Part shown: positions 51,171 through 60,423 of the stretch, in pieces | Numbering within the stretch: position 1 is the first letter of the stretch | Layout of the letters: every line of letters begins with the position of its first letter | Assembly: GCA_028292265.1 (NCBI GenBank) | Contig: JAQGMR010000032.1 | Span: 1 to 60,506 of the forward strand | Length of the DNA stretch: 60,506 bases | Source: Herminiimonas sp. | GTDB lineage: Bacteria > Pseudomonadota > Gammaproteobacteria > Burkholderiales > Burkholderiaceae_D | Reading direction: 5' to 3' | Notes under the pieces: model-generated | The model's database searches: none | What the model was told of the DNA's origin: nothing | The model's input: only the letters and a program-made list of their open reading frames with translations | Made by a program: the position numbers and the translations under genes

Positions 51171-52343
51171 CTACTTCGGAATGGCGCACACCACCGCGGT
51201 GCAGTTGTGGAACCCGTTGAATTGTCCTTCGCCGCGCGCAATCTGCCCATATGTGTTGCAGCCTGCGAAGTTCTCCGATCCCAAGGCTTCCGCCACGGCG
51301 ACAAGCTCGTCGGAAAAAGAGCGGCCGAGTCGCAGTCGCGTGGCGGCGCAGTCAAACACGAGGGAACCAGCGTGCGCTTCGCCCCGAAGACCTGCAATGG
51401 CAGCCAGCGAGGCTTGGCGCGCCGCATCGCACGCCGATTCTATTGAAGCCACCATGATATGCACTGTGGCGCCGACCGGTACCTCCGCCGCGCAGGAAAC
51501 GGACCCGTCTTCGTTCAGGGAGAGCGGCACCCGTAGTTTGTGATCGTCGCCAGTGTCGATGCCAATTACATTGTGCAAGAAAAACGGCAACGGATCCGCC
51601 GGGTTGAACGTTTGCCCTGTTCGCTCGGCGTGCTCCCGAAATATCTCCACAACCGAAGTCGCGTCCAGGCTGATGAGTCGATTCCCATCCGCTTCTGTCA
51701 CCCGCAGCGGGGCGCCACTCGGCTTCCATCCGTGTTCAACGCCAAGCCCGATCGGTTTCCTGGAAAGCATTTCGAGTACGACAACCGCATCCGCGTACGA
51801 CCGGCGACCGTGGAAGACATGCGTCTCGTGGAACCTCGCATCGTCAGCCGCGCCGCCGCCGAACAACTGATAACTGCCGCCGGTTTCCACCGTCATTACA
51901 TGGATCATTTCGTCTGCATATCCCGCGAGTGCATCTGTCAGCACGAGTGCGCTGCGGTAGGGGAATTCGGGATGCTCCGAGCCTGTAAACACAGGCAGGA
52001 TTCCCTGTATTGCCGAAGACCTGTCGGTCCTCAGTCCCGTCGCACAGCGAGCATTAAACCGGATGCTGTCTGACCGAATCGCCATCACCGATATGGAAGC
52101 ATTTTTGGTTGAACGCCCAGAAAACTCGCCGGCTGACGAACACCCGACCAGAATGCCGGGCTTGCAGTAGTCGTTGAGGGCGCTGAGCAAGTCGTCATAA
52201 GGATATTCTGGGGAGACGAACACGATCAACGCGTCCGGCGACGATTCGCCCAGTTTTTCGCGTATAGACGCTGAGACGAAGCGAGCTGCATCGTCGGCGG
52301 CGATCAAGGAGGTGTGGGTGACGATTACTTCGGTTTGCGCCAT
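51171..52343 (-). CDS. FIST-domain sensor protein (NosP-like)
   Basis: The 390-residue protein has a FIST_N domain (about 20-210; VFVSPEYPYDDLLSALNDYCKPGILVGCSSAGEFSG, VLTDALAGYADEMIHVM, YQLFGGGAADDARF) and a FIST_C domain (about 225-365; RVPLSLNEDGSVSCAAEVPVGATVHIM, GSLVFDCAATRLRLG, GCNTYGQIARGEGQFNGFHNCTAVVCAI). FIST proteins sense small ligands; the NosP subgroup binds heme and nitric oxide and regulates a co-transcribed hybrid kinase. The same gene pair is seen here. Heme binding is not shown by sequence alone. Confidence 0.9.
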   Translation of the reverse strand: MAQTEVIVTHTSLIAADDAARFVSASIREKLGESSPDALIVFVSPEYPYDDLLSALNDYCKPGILVGCSSAGEFSGRSTKNASISVMAIRSDSIRFNARCATGLRTDRSSAIQGILPVFTGSEHPEFPYRSALVLTDALAGYADEMIHVMTVETGGSYQLFGGGAADDARFHETHVFHGRRSYADAVVVLEMLSRKPIGLGVEHGWKPSGAPLRVTEADGNRLISLDATSVVEIFREHAERTGQTFNPADPLPFFLHNVIGIDTGDDHKLRVPLSLNEDGSVSCAAEVPVGATVHIMVASIESACDAARQASLAAIAGLRGEAHAGSLVFDCAATRLRLGRSFSDELVAVAEALGSENFAGCNTYGQIARGEGQFNGFHNCTAVVCAIPK

Positions 52344-52591
52344 TTGATGCTCTTTGTAAATGTTTGCTGCATGGTGGCCCGCTGCGCAGCGAGCCGGATC
52401 TCGGTGGCCGACTCGCGGGCCACGTTGGCGGGCGGGATTGGCGGCCCAGATCCGCAGACGATATCGGCGCTCAATTACGCGAAGAAAGGCGGCTCAAGGT
52501 CATGCTCGGACTACCCTACCGCCAATACGGCATGCAACTTGCCATCAACAGTGTTGACAAGAAAACAGACGGACCGTTCTGACTATCCCCT

Positions 52592-53140
52592 CTATCGAAC
52601 CTCCATCTCCTTCTGTGTCGTCAGGTCGACTTGGACCGTGTCGGTGCTGCTTGCAATCCACATGAGGCCGTCCTGGATCGTGCATTGCAATTGCATATTG
52701 CGATTGGCAAGGGCCGCAAGGCCACTGCCGACAGCGGCCGAAAGGTGGAACACGCCAAGGTTGCTTGCGCGCTCGACGCGATTCCCGATCTGGCTCCACC
52801 ACACCTGCCCCGTGTTGCCATAGCTATAAACCAGTACCTTGCGCGCTCGTCCGCATGCCTTGCGGATACGGCGTTCATCGGGCTGGCCGACCTCAATCCA
52901 AAGGTCGATAGCACCCGTCAAATCTCTTTGCCACAAGTCGGGCTCCTCGGCGTCGCTCAAACCCTTGCCGAATGCGAGCGCCGGGCCGGCATGGCGCAAG
53001 AACGCAGCGAGCCGAACCATCAGCCGCTCCTCGGTCTCGGACGGGTGACGTGCCAGCGTCAAGGCATGGTCCTGATAATAGTGACGATCCATGTCTGCAA
53101 CCTGCACGTCCGCCTTGTATATTGTCGCCTTCAGCGCCAT
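52592..53140 (-). CDS. yaeQ: YaeQ family protein
   Basis: The 182-residue protein has the YaeQ pattern: MALKATIYKADVQVADMDRHYYQDHALTLARHPSETEERLMVRL, GKGLSDAEEPDLWQRDLTGAIDLWIEVGQPDERRIRKACGRA, and YSYGNTGQVWW. The fold resembles PD-(D/E)xK nucleases, and E. coli YaeQ was linked to suppression of rfaH-type defects, but the role is unclear. It is divergent from the DUF1415 gene with only 26 bp between starts. Confidence 0.94.
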   Translation of the reverse strand: MALKATIYKADVQVADMDRHYYQDHALTLARHPSETEERLMVRLAAFLRHAGPALAFGKGLSDAEEPDLWQRDLTGAIDLWIEVGQPDERRIRKACGRARKVLVYSYGNTGQVWWSQIGNRVERASNLGVFHLSAAVGSGLAALANRNMQLQCTIQDGLMWIASSTDTVQVDLTTQKEMEVR

Positions 53141-53166
53141 CTGATCAGCCTCATTCCTTTAGCCCT

Positions 53167-53754
53167 ATGCCACAACCATCCATTATCGATACGGACCAGG
53201 TCATTCTCGACACGCGAGCGTGGCTGGAGCGGGCCGTTATCGGTCTTAACCTCTGTCCATTTGCCAAGGCGGTATACGTCAAGCAACAAGTGCGCTTTGC
53301 GGTGAGCAGCGCCACGACCCGCAATGAACTGCGTGACGCGCTTGCCACTGAACTTCGCCTGCTTGAGGCCGCCGCGCCCGATGAAATCGACACAACCCTG
53401 CTTATCCACCCGGCGGTTCTAACGGACTTCGTTGACTACAATGATTTTCTGCGGGAGGCCGATCATACGCTGGCACTGTTGGGACTGGAAGGCCAAGTCC
53501 AGATCGCGAGCTTCCATCCCGACTACCAGTTTGCAGACTGCGGCCCTGAGGACATCGAAAACTATACCAATCGGTCGCCTTACCCCACGCTGCATCTGCT
53601 CCGCGAAGCCAGCATCGACACGGCAGTGCGCGCTTTTCCGGATCCTTCTACTATCTACGAGGCCAACAAGGTGACGCTGGGCCGGCTTGGCATGGAGGGC
53701 TGGAACGCGCTGGGACTTCCTCACCCGAACAAGGCTGGCGGGTCGGACTTGTAG
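53167..53754 (+). CDS. DUF1415 domain-containing protein
   Basis: The 195-residue protein has DTRAWLERAVIGLNLCPFAKAVYVKQQVRFAVS, then ASFHPDYQFADCGPEDIENYTNRSPYPTLHLLREAS, and ends ALGLPHPNKAGGSDL. These match DUF1415, a cytoplasmic family of unknown function with a conserved NLCPFA motif. A longer upstream frame overlaps yaeQ and is rejected. No clear ribosome site is seen, and the promoter must lie partly in yaeQ. Confidence 0.9.
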   Translation: MPQPSIIDTDQVILDTRAWLERAVIGLNLCPFAKAVYVKQQVRFAVSSATTRNELRDALATELRLLEAAAPDEIDTTLLIHPAVLTDFVDYNDFLREADHTLALLGLEGQVQIASFHPDYQFADCGPEDIENYTNRSPYPTLHLLREASIDTAVRAFPDPSTIYEANKVTLGRLGMEGWNALGLPHPNKAGGSDL

Positions 53755-54136
53755 CGCCAGGACTGCTGTGCACTCTGTCGGCCCAAACCAGAACCAGCGC
53801 TACCGGCCCAAGCGCTTGCAACCGCAAAGTTGCTATTTTGTCTAATATTTGTCTTTTTTATAACTATTAGTTGCAAGAAATAAATGCTTCAGTAGAATGC
53901 CATGTTACGCAGGCAACTTTTCGAGGGCTTGCGGGAACGCAAGCAAAGCTCGGCCACGACTCACTTGGTCTCTTGTCAAGGCGTCGCCTGGTGTGGTTTC
54001 GGAATTTGCGGAACGGTTTTGTCCGTTCTCAAGTTAATACCGCATCGCACCTTTATGTGTTTGAACAGCTCCAAGTGGTCGCGATCAATCAGACAAGCGG
54101 CTAAACGACCGAGCCTAAACCTGGGAAACAGCAGCC
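53755..54136. other. AT-rich intergenic region upstream of the HTH-like gene
   Basis: No gene is supported. The segment 53830-53890 is strikingly AT-rich for this genome and holds TTGTCT repeats and TATAAC (53859-53864), a possible promoter of the downstream gene. A small GCAAC/GTTGC hairpin lies near 53818-53833. Confidence 0.45.
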
Positions 54137-54472
54137 ATGACCAACCAGCCAGATAGCAGCACCAAAAGCAGTCGACTTGCCGACCAGGTCGCTTACGATC
54201 CGAATAATCTGCTTGATTCGCTCATCGAGAAACTCCATCTCAAGAATGATGCGGCGTTGTCACGGGCACTTGAAGTGGCCCCGCCGGTCATCAGCAAGAT
54301 TCGGCACCGTCGCTTGCCGGTCGGCGCCTCCCTTCTGATACGGATGCACGAAGTGAGCGATCTGAGTATCCGGGATCTGCGTATTCTTATGGGCGACCGG
54401 CGCGACAAATTCCGTATCAGCGACAAGCAGTTCAAGCCAAAAGAAGCCGGCTCAAACGATACGCAAGACTGA
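54137..54472 (+). CDS. small helix-turn-helix-like protein
   Basis: The 111-residue protein has NLLDSLIEKLHLKNDAALSRALEVAPPVISKIRHRRLPVGASLLIRMHEVSDLSIRDLRILMG, which has the spacing of a lambda-repressor-like HTH (xre type) with flanking helices. N- and C-termini are polar and disordered. It has no visible partner toxin or phage context. It could be a regulator of its own AT-rich promoter region. DNA binding is inferred from the pattern only. Confidence 0.7.
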   Translation: MTNQPDSSTKSSRLADQVAYDPNNLLDSLIEKLHLKNDAALSRALEVAPPVISKIRHRRLPVGASLLIRMHEVSDLSIRDLRILMGDRRDKFRISDKQFKPKEAGSNDTQD

Positions 54473-54484
54473 TTGTTCGCGCCC

Positions 54485-55387
54485 TTAAGCCGGGAAAACG
54501 CCGGTGGAAAGATAGCGATCGCCGCGATCGCATACGATAAACACGATCGTCGCATTCTCGGTGGACTGAGAAATGCGCAGAGCGACTTCGCAGGCGCCGG
54601 CGGCCGAAATCCCGCCGAAGATCCCCTCCTCAGTCGCAAGTCGCCGCGCCATTTCCTCTGAGGCGGCCTGGCTAACGTTCTCGACCTGGTCCACGCGCGA
54701 CCGGTCGAATATCTTTGGCAGATAGGCTTCGGGCCATTTGCGGATTCCCGGTATTTGCGAACCTTCTTCGGGCTGCGCGCCTATGATACGAACCGCCGGA
54801 TTCTTTTCCTTAAGATAGCGCGAGACACCCATGATGGTTCCGGTGGTCCCCATCGCGCTGACGAAATGGGTAATCCGTCCGTCGGTGTCACGCCAGATCT
54901 CAGGCCCGGTCCCCTCGTAATGCGACTTTGAATTGTCGGGGTTGGCGAACTGGTCAAGGATAATTCCCTTGCCTTCGCGCTGCATCTGTTCCGCGAGGTC
55001 GCGCGCATATTCCATGCCGCCCGACTTCGGGGTAAGTATGATTTCCGCGCCGTAGGCCGCCATGCTTTGGCGCCGCTCCAGACTCAGGTTCTCTGGCATC
55101 AGCAACACCATCTTGTAGCCCCGGATACAGGCGGCCATGGCAAGTGCAATACCGGTGTTGCCGCTGGTCGCTTCGATCAGCGTATCGCCCGGCTTGATTT
55201 GGCCACGTTCCTCCGCACCTTTCACCATCGCGACCGCGGGGCGGTCTTTCACGGAGCCCGCCGGATTGTTCCCTTCCAGCTTCCCGAGGATGATGTTGTT
55301 GCGCTGCTCGGCATCGGCGCCCGGGATGCGGCGCAGTTGCACCAGGGGCGTGTTTCCTATTGTGTCTTCAATCGTTTTGTACGGCAT
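54485..55387 (-). CDS. cysM: cysteine synthase B
   Basis: The 300-residue PLP enzyme has TIEDTIGNTPLVQLRRIPG, the Lys motif NNPAGSVKDRPAVAM, the phosphate loop TSGNTGIALA and GTTGTIMGVSRYL, ending IVFIVCDRGDRYLSTGVF. Within the family, NPAGSVKDRPA and the sequence around RRQSMAAYGAEIILT point to CysM rather than CysK. It makes cysteine from O-acetylserine and sulfide or thiosulfate. GAAGGATCGTC precedes the ATG. Confidence 0.95.
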   Translation of the reverse strand: MPYKTIEDTIGNTPLVQLRRIPGADAEQRNNIILGKLEGNNPAGSVKDRPAVAMVKGAEERGQIKPGDTLIEATSGNTGIALAMAACIRGYKMVLLMPENLSLERRQSMAAYGAEIILTPKSGGMEYARDLAEQMQREGKGIILDQFANPDNSKSHYEGTGPEIWRDTDGRITHFVSAMGTTGTIMGVSRYLKEKNPAVRIIGAQPEEGSQIPGIRKWPEAYLPKIFDRSRVDQVENVSQAASEEMARRLATEEGIFGGISAAGACEVALRISQSTENATIVFIVCDRGDRYLSTGVFPA

Positions 55388-55508
55388 GACGATCCTTCAA
55401 ATGGCGGTGTGCTGCAATTGGCTATTTTAATCGCAGACGTGAAACGTCGTGTCTTGTACTCAAGAAGCGAAACATGCCAGCGCGCGATTTCTGCCCCAGC
55501 GCAGATAC

Positions 55509-55539
55509 AAAAAAGCCCGCGACAAACTCGTCGCGGGCT
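55509..55539 (-). terminator. rho-independent terminator of the comEA-like gene
   Basis: On the minus strand GCCCGCGA and TCGCGGGC form an 8-bp stem with an 8-nt loop, followed by six T. It lies 43 bp past the stop of the comEA-like gene. Confidence 0.85.
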
Positions 55540-55581
55540 CCTCGGGCTCGGCCGCAGGGTCCCTCAGGCCGCCCTTACAGC

Positions 55582-56016
55582 TTACTTCGTGCTGCTCGCC
55601 GCATCAGCGGCCTTGTGCGGGAAAGGACGCCCGCGCACCTTTGTCGGCTTCGAGCCGTTCTCAGGATCCGCACCTGAAACCATCTGCAGTCCCTTGGACT
55701 TGTCCGCTCCCTTCGCATGTGCGCCTTGCTTGGCTGGCGACCCGGGACGCGACTGGCCATTTACGGTAAGTCCGTGTTCGGACAGCTTGCGGGCGCTCTT
55801 TTCCTTGATGCCTTTCACGCGCTTTTCAAAGTCCGCCCAGTCCTTGAACTCGCCGCCCTTTTTTCGTTCCGCAAGAATCGCCTTGGACATCTTTGGCCCC
55901 ACTCCCTTGATACCGTCAAGCGCCGCCTGGTCAGCTTTGCTCGCGTCAGCCTGCGCGAAAGCGAAGCCGGTGCTCATCACAAACACGGCAACTAAAAACA
56001 GAAATTTCTTGATCAT
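55582..56016 (-). CDS. ComEA-like helix-hairpin-helix DNA-binding protein
   Basis: The 144-residue protein starts at MIKKFLFLVAVFVM, a clear signal peptide ending FAFAQA; the upstream frame start is unsuitable. Two helix-hairpin-helix motifs follow: AALDGIKGVGPKMSKAILAERKKGG and WADFEKRVKGIKEKSARKLSEHGLTV. The C-terminal half is a basic disordered tail ending KVRGRPFPHKAADAASSTK. ComEA-like proteins bind DNA in the periplasm and help uptake. It precedes cysM and ends at the strong terminator. Confidence 0.93.
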   Translation of the reverse strand: MIKKFLFLVAVFVMSTGFAFAQADASKADQAALDGIKGVGPKMSKAILAERKKGGEFKDWADFEKRVKGIKEKSARKLSEHGLTVNGQSRPGSPAKQGAHAKGADKSKGLQMVSGADPENGSKPTKVRGRPFPHKAADAASSTK

Positions 56017-56168
56017 TTTTTTCTCCGGTTGGTCGGCTGAAACTGATCGCCGCAACAGGCGGTTGCCTGCCACAGCGTCACGCGACTAACGCGGGACTGT
56101 CCCAATGGCGTTGACAGTAATTGAGGGTATTGAGAGGAGGCTGTGTCGAAAGTGGGCGTTGTCCGACA

Positions 56169-57104
56169 CTATGCCGGAAAGAGCTCATCCCGAGTGACGG
56201 TAGCCGTACCAAGCTTACCAACTACGATGCCGCCAGCCCGATTGGCCAGTGCAGCAGCATCCTTCAATGGCATGCCGGCTGCGAGCATCGTAGCGAGCGT
56301 CGCAATGACCGTATCGCCTGCACCGGACACGTCGTACACCTCGCGCGCCATCGCAGGGAAGTGCACGACTTCATCAGCCGTGTATAGCGACATGCCTTCT
56401 TCGGATCGCGTCAGAAGCAAGGCGTCCAATGAGAGGCTCTCGCGCAGCTTCTGTACCTTGGCGGTCAGCGCGTCTTCATCCTTCCATGAGCCAACGACGA
56501 GCCGCAACTCTGCCTTGTTCGGTGTCAGGATCGACGCTCCGGCATACCGGGAAAAGTCTTCCCCCTTCGGGTCGACCAGAACGATCTTGCCTTCCTTGCG
56601 GGCCGTCGCAATCATTTCGGTAACGTCTACCAGGCTGCCCTTTGCATAGTCGGACAGGATCACCAGGTCGTAGTCAGGAAGTAACGTGCGAAAACGGGTC
56701 AGTTTGTCGCGCAAAACCGTTTGTGTGGGCGCCTCTTCGAAATCGATTCGCAGCAGCTGCTGCTGGCGCCCGATAACCCGGAGCTTGACGATGGTCGAGA
56801 TCGTCGCGTCGCGCGCGAGATGGCTGTCGATGCCTATTTCGCGGACCATTTTTTCTACCATATCGCCGGCCTCGTCCTGGCCTACAACACCAAGCAAGCC
56901 GGTGTGCGCACCAAGCGCTGCAGCATTGCGAGCCACGTTGGCAGCGCCGCCGAGACGTTCCTCGCAGCGAACCACGCGAACCACCGGCACCGGTGCCTCC
57001 GGCGAGATGCGACTGACGTCGCCAAACCAGTAGCGATCCAGCATGACGTCGCCAACTACCAGCAGACGACTGGTGCTGAGTTCGAGGCTGGGCGCGGTGT
57101 TCAT
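56169..57104 (-). CDS. hldA: D-glycero-beta-D-manno-heptose-7-phosphate kinase
   Basis: The 311-residue PfkB-type kinase has [27 protein letters not shown], the [16 protein letters not shown] motif and the C-terminal catalytic [21 protein letters not shown]. No nucleotidyltransferase domain is fused, so it is the HldA form, phosphorylating heptose-7-phosphate for LPS core. Its ATG overlaps the ugd stop by 4 bp. The partner epimerase hldD is not found next to it. Confidence 0.94.
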   Translation of the reverse strand: MNTAPSLELSTSRLLVVGDVMLDRYWFGDVSRISPEAPVPVVRVVRCEERLGGAANVARNAAALGAHTGLLGVVGQDEAGDMVEKMVREIGIDSHLARDATISTIVKLRVIGRQQQLLRIDFEEAPTQTVLRDKLTRFRTLLPDYDLVILSDYAKGSLVDVTEMIATARKEGKIVLVDPKGEDFSRYAGASILTPNKAELRLVVGSWKDEDALTAKVQKLRESLSLDALLLTRSEEGMSLYTADEVVHFPAMAREVYDVSGAGDTVIATLATMLAAGMPLKDAAALANRAGGIVVGKLGTATVTRDELFPA

Positions 57105-58474
57105 GTCCGGGTGCGCACCGAACGCCCGATACCGTGGTATTCGAAGCCGGCAAGCGCCATCACTTCCGGTTCAAACAGGTTGCGTCCGTCGAAGATAACC
57201 GGCGTCTTGAGTCGTGACTTGAGTCGCTCGAAATCCGGGCTGCGGAAGGTCTTCCATTCGGTGACGATCGCAAGCGCGTCCGCGTCCTGCACTGCATCGT
57301 TCTGGCTGGTGCAGAACCGGATTCTGGCGCGGGCCTCGGGATCGTCGGCGAAATCAAGATTGATGGCACGCTCCGCTTCCTTCATCGCGACCGGATCGTA
57401 CACCGCTGCGGACGCGCCGCGCTCGATCAGTTGGCGCAGCAGCACGCGCGATGGCGCTTCACGCATGTCGTCGGTATTAGGTTTGAATGCCAGGCCCCAA
57501 ACGGCGAAATGCCTGCCGCGCAGGTCATTGCCGAAGCGCGCGAAAATTTTCTCGCCAAGTACGTGCTTTTGGCGGTTGTTGACCGCTTCAACCGCGTGCA
57601 GAATCAACAGTTGCTGGTCGTTGTCGCGCGCAGTGCGTTCGAGGGCCTGTACGTCCTTGGGGAAGCACGATCCGCCGTAGCCACAGCCGGCATAAAGGAA
57701 GCTGTAGCCAATGCGCGGATCCGACCCTATGCCGTGTCGCACAGCTTCAATGTCGGCGCCCACACGGTCCGCGAGGTTCGCCATTTCGTTCATGAACGAA
57801 ATGCGGGTGGCCAGCATGGCGTTCGCGGCATATTTCGTAAACTCCGCGGAGCGTACGTCCATCCAGAAAGTGCGCTCGTGGTTGCGGTTGAACGGCGCGT
57901 AAAGCGCACGCATGGTGCGGCGCGCACGCTCTCCATCTTCTGTTTCGTCGCAACCTATGACGATGCGATCCGGCCGCATGAAGTCTTCGACGGCGGCGCC
58001 TTCTTTGAGAAATTCCGGGTTGGAGACAACGGAGAAACCGGCGACTGACTTGCGCGCGTCGAGTTCGGCGCAGATCGCGTCCTTGACTCGATCTGCTGTT
58101 CCGACTGGCACAGTCGACTTGTCGACGATGACCTTGAAACCGTTCATGTGCTTGCCAATGTTGCGCGCGGCGGCGAGCACGTACTGCAGGTCGGCGGAGC
58201 CGTCTTCGTCGGGCGGCGTGCCGACCGCGATGAACTGTACTTCGCCATGTGCCACGCTGGCAGCAATATCGGTAGAAAAGGTCAACCGCCCGGCCGCGCG
58301 GTTGCGGGTTACGACATCGTGGAGCCCCGGTTCATGGATCGGTATGCCGCCGTTGTTAAGGATGTCGACCTTGGACTGATCAAGGTCGAGGCAAAATACC
58401 TCATTTCCCAACTCGGCCAGGCAGGCGCCGGTAACGAGGCCAACATAACCTGTGCCAATGATCGTAACTCTCAT
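57101..58474 (-). CDS. ugd: UDP-glucose 6-dehydrogenase
   Basis: The 457-residue protein has the N-terminal NAD site [61 protein letters not shown], catalytic Cys in [18 protein letters not shown], and [16 protein letters not shown]. It oxidises UDP-glucose to UDP-glucuronate for LPS modification and capsule. It is upstream of hldA and downstream of lapB in the same direction. Confidence 0.96.
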   Translation of the reverse strand: MRVTIIGTGYVGLVTGACLAELGNEVFCLDLDQSKVDILNNGGIPIHEPGLHDVVTRNRAAGRLTFSTDIAASVAHGEVQFIAVGTPPDEDGSADLQYVLAAARNIGKHMNGFKVIVDKSTVPVGTADRVKDAICAELDARKSVAGFSVVSNPEFLKEGAAVEDFMRPDRIVIGCDETEDGERARRTMRALYAPFNRNHERTFWMDVRSAEFTKYAANAMLATRISFMNEMANLADRVGADIEAVRHGIGSDPRIGYSFLYAGCGYGGSCFPKDVQALERTARDNDQQLLILHAVEAVNNRQKHVLGEKIFARFGNDLRGRHFAVWGLAFKPNTDDMREAPSRVLLRQLIERGASAAVYDPVAMKEAERAINLDFADDPEARARIRFCTSQNDAVQDADALAIVTEWKTFRSPDFERLKSRLKTPVIFDGRNLFEPEVMALAGFEYHGIGRSVRTRT

Positions 58475-58596
58475 GCTAGTCCTGTTGAAGTGGTGTGCAT
58501 TGCGTTGTTGTTCCTTGTCCGCCGTTCACAGTACACGGTTCACTGTGCAAGGTAGCGGTAACGGTTCAGGGGTCACCGGTCACCGTGGCGGTCGGG

Positions 58597-59772
58597 TCAG
58601 TTCATGACGTTCAGTTCCTCGCTGCGGCGAGGTGGGTAAGTCTCCCATTGGCTGCAGCCTGGACAATGCCAATAGAATTGGCGCGCCTTGAAACCGCAGT
58701 GGCTGCACTGATAACGGGCCAGCTTCTGCGCATAGCCGTGCACCAGGGTTTTGACCGTCGATAGCTCGGTTCTGTACTCGGGTTGAGCGTACATCAGGCG
58801 CGCCTCCAACAACTTGTCCAATCCCAACAATGTTGGCGTGCGGCGCAATTCGTCGCTGACAAGATGATTGGCAGCGTCTACGCCGTCCAGTTCAAGCACA
58901 GCCTTGAAGACGACCTCAAGCAGGTCGATTGAGGACGCCTCAGCGAGGTAAGCCTTCAGCAGGTTGACGCCCTCCTGAGGACGCCCCACCGCGCGATACC
59001 CATCCATCAGCCGTTGGGCTACCAGGGCCACATGCGGCACGCTCTGCTGTTCGACCCTCCGCCAAAGAAGCAGCGCGCCTTCCGTGTCGCCCTGCGCGAG
59101 GCATGCATCGCCGCTCAGGATTGTGGCGCGCACGCTGTTGCGGTCCTCAGCCAGTGCCCGGTCGAGCATTTCGCGCGCGGCCTCTGGATGGGTATGAACC
59201 AATGCGTCCTGCGCGAGTTCGCAATAGAACTGGGCGATTTCCTTCTGGCGGCTGCCGGCGCCTGCTTCCTGCAGCGCGCGCGCCGCGTCGATGGCGCGTG
59301 TCCATTCTTTTTCACGTTGATAGATTTCCAGGACGGCGCGGCGCGCCTGGGTGCCGTATTGCGTGTCGGCGAGCTGGTTGAAGGTTTCTTCGGCCCGGTC
59401 CAGCAGGCCAGCCTTCAAGTAGTCCTGGCCCAGTTCATAGCGGGCATGCACCGCATGCTCCTGTGCCAGATCGGGTCGCGCCAACAAATTCTGGTGCACG
59501 CGAATGGCGCGCTCGGTCTCACCACGACGACGGAACAGGTTCCCCAATGCGAAGTGCATCTCGACCGTCTCGGGGTCAAGCTTGACAATTTCGATGAATG
59601 CGTCAATCGCCTTGTCGGGCTGCTCATTCAACAGGAAATTGAGGCCCTTGAAATAGCCAAGCGGAAGGCTGCGCGACTCCGATACCAGCTGGCGAATATC
59701 CACGCGCGCGGCGATCCAGCCGAGTGCGAACAGCACCGGTATTCCCAGCAGCCACCAAGTTTCAAATTCCAT
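58597..59772 (-). CDS. lapB: lipopolysaccharide assembly protein LapB
   Basis: The 391-residue protein has one N-terminal membrane helix (WWLLGIPVLFALGWIAARVDI), then nine or so TPR units (LNEQPDKAIDAFIEIVKLDPETVEMHFALGNLFRRRGETERAIRVHQNLL) and a C-terminal rubredoxin-like zinc domain with YQCSHCGFKARQFYWHCPGCSQW. LapB links LpxC degradation by FtsH with LPS export. It forms an operon with lapA just upstream. The zinc Cys are all present. Confidence 0.96.
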   Translation of the reverse strand: MEFETWWLLGIPVLFALGWIAARVDIRQLVSESRSLPLGYFKGLNFLLNEQPDKAIDAFIEIVKLDPETVEMHFALGNLFRRRGETERAIRVHQNLLARPDLAQEHAVHARYELGQDYLKAGLLDRAEETFNQLADTQYGTQARRAVLEIYQREKEWTRAIDAARALQEAGAGSRQKEIAQFYCELAQDALVHTHPEAAREMLDRALAEDRNSVRATILSGDACLAQGDTEGALLLWRRVEQQSVPHVALVAQRLMDGYRAVGRPQEGVNLLKAYLAEASSIDLLEVVFKAVLELDGVDAANHLVSDELRRTPTLLGLDKLLEARLMYAQPEYRTELSTVKTLVHGYAQKLARYQCSHCGFKARQFYWHCPGCSQWETYPPRRSEELNVMN

Positions 59773-59840
59773 GCGGTGCCAATTCTTCAGTCATGTGAGT
59801 GGGCCCGTCCCGCGGGCTGCCGCAAGGCTCGCATCAAGCC

Positions 59841-60152
59841 CTAACGATTGTCAACGCTGTCGGGCTGCGGCGGCGTCTTGCGCGCCAGTTGTTGGGCCTC
59901 GCTCTCTTTCTGCAGCGTGATGACAGTCTTCCTGTGCCGCGAGAGTTCACGGCGGTTTCGGAACACTGTGGGCGTCATGGCGAGAACCCCCAATGCCGCG
60001 CCCATGGCGAAAAAGGCGAGGAGCATCAGCGCCAACGGCTGCCGGATGTCATAGCCAAAGAAATGCAGCGTCACTTCATCAGTGTTTTTAAGGGCGAACC
60101 CGAAAAACGCGATGAAGATGATGACGCCGATGATGCGCGAGAGGATTTTCAT
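59841..60152 (-). CDS. lapA: LapA family inner-membrane protein (DUF1049)
   Basis: The 103-residue protein has two hydrophobic helices: IGVIIFIAFFGFALKN and LALMLLAFFAMGAALGVLAM, with the typical VTLHFFGYDIRQPLALMLL link. A charged C-terminal coil RNRRELSRHRKTVITLQKESEAQQLAR follows. LapA works with LapB in LPS assembly. It lies 68 bp upstream of lapB. Confidence 0.94.
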   Translation of the reverse strand: MKILSRIIGVIIFIAFFGFALKNTDEVTLHFFGYDIRQPLALMLLAFFAMGAALGVLAMTPTVFRNRRELSRHRKTVITLQKESEAQQLARKTPPQPDSVDNR

Positions 60153-60262
60153 GGAAGGCTTCCTTTGACGACTCTGAGGCGGAAGACGTTAACTGCCGAA
60201 ATTGTACGCGAAATGAAAATGTGGCTGATGCATATGGGAAGGGGTGGGGGAATAGTGGTGTT

Positions 60263-60408
60263 GGGGCGCCCTGTCCGGCGGCCAAGCCGGGGTACATTGG
60301 TCTGTTCTGAATTCTCCGATCCCCTAACGTCAAGTGCGGCTTTGTAGTTTGGCTTTACCTTCGGTGCTCGATAGGGGCGCCCTGTCGGGTGACCATGCCG
60401 GGTTCCGG
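60263..60408. repeat. two imperfect direct copies of a GC-rich intergenic motif
   Basis: A motif starting GGGGCGCCCTGTC occurs at 60263 and again at 60374, each followed by a GCC-rich arm that can be read GGYGRCCAWGCCGGGKT. The similarity spans about 33 bp. It looks like mobile or amplified intergenic DNA. Confidence 0.6.
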
Positions 60409-60423
60409 CCCGGCGACCGGGTT

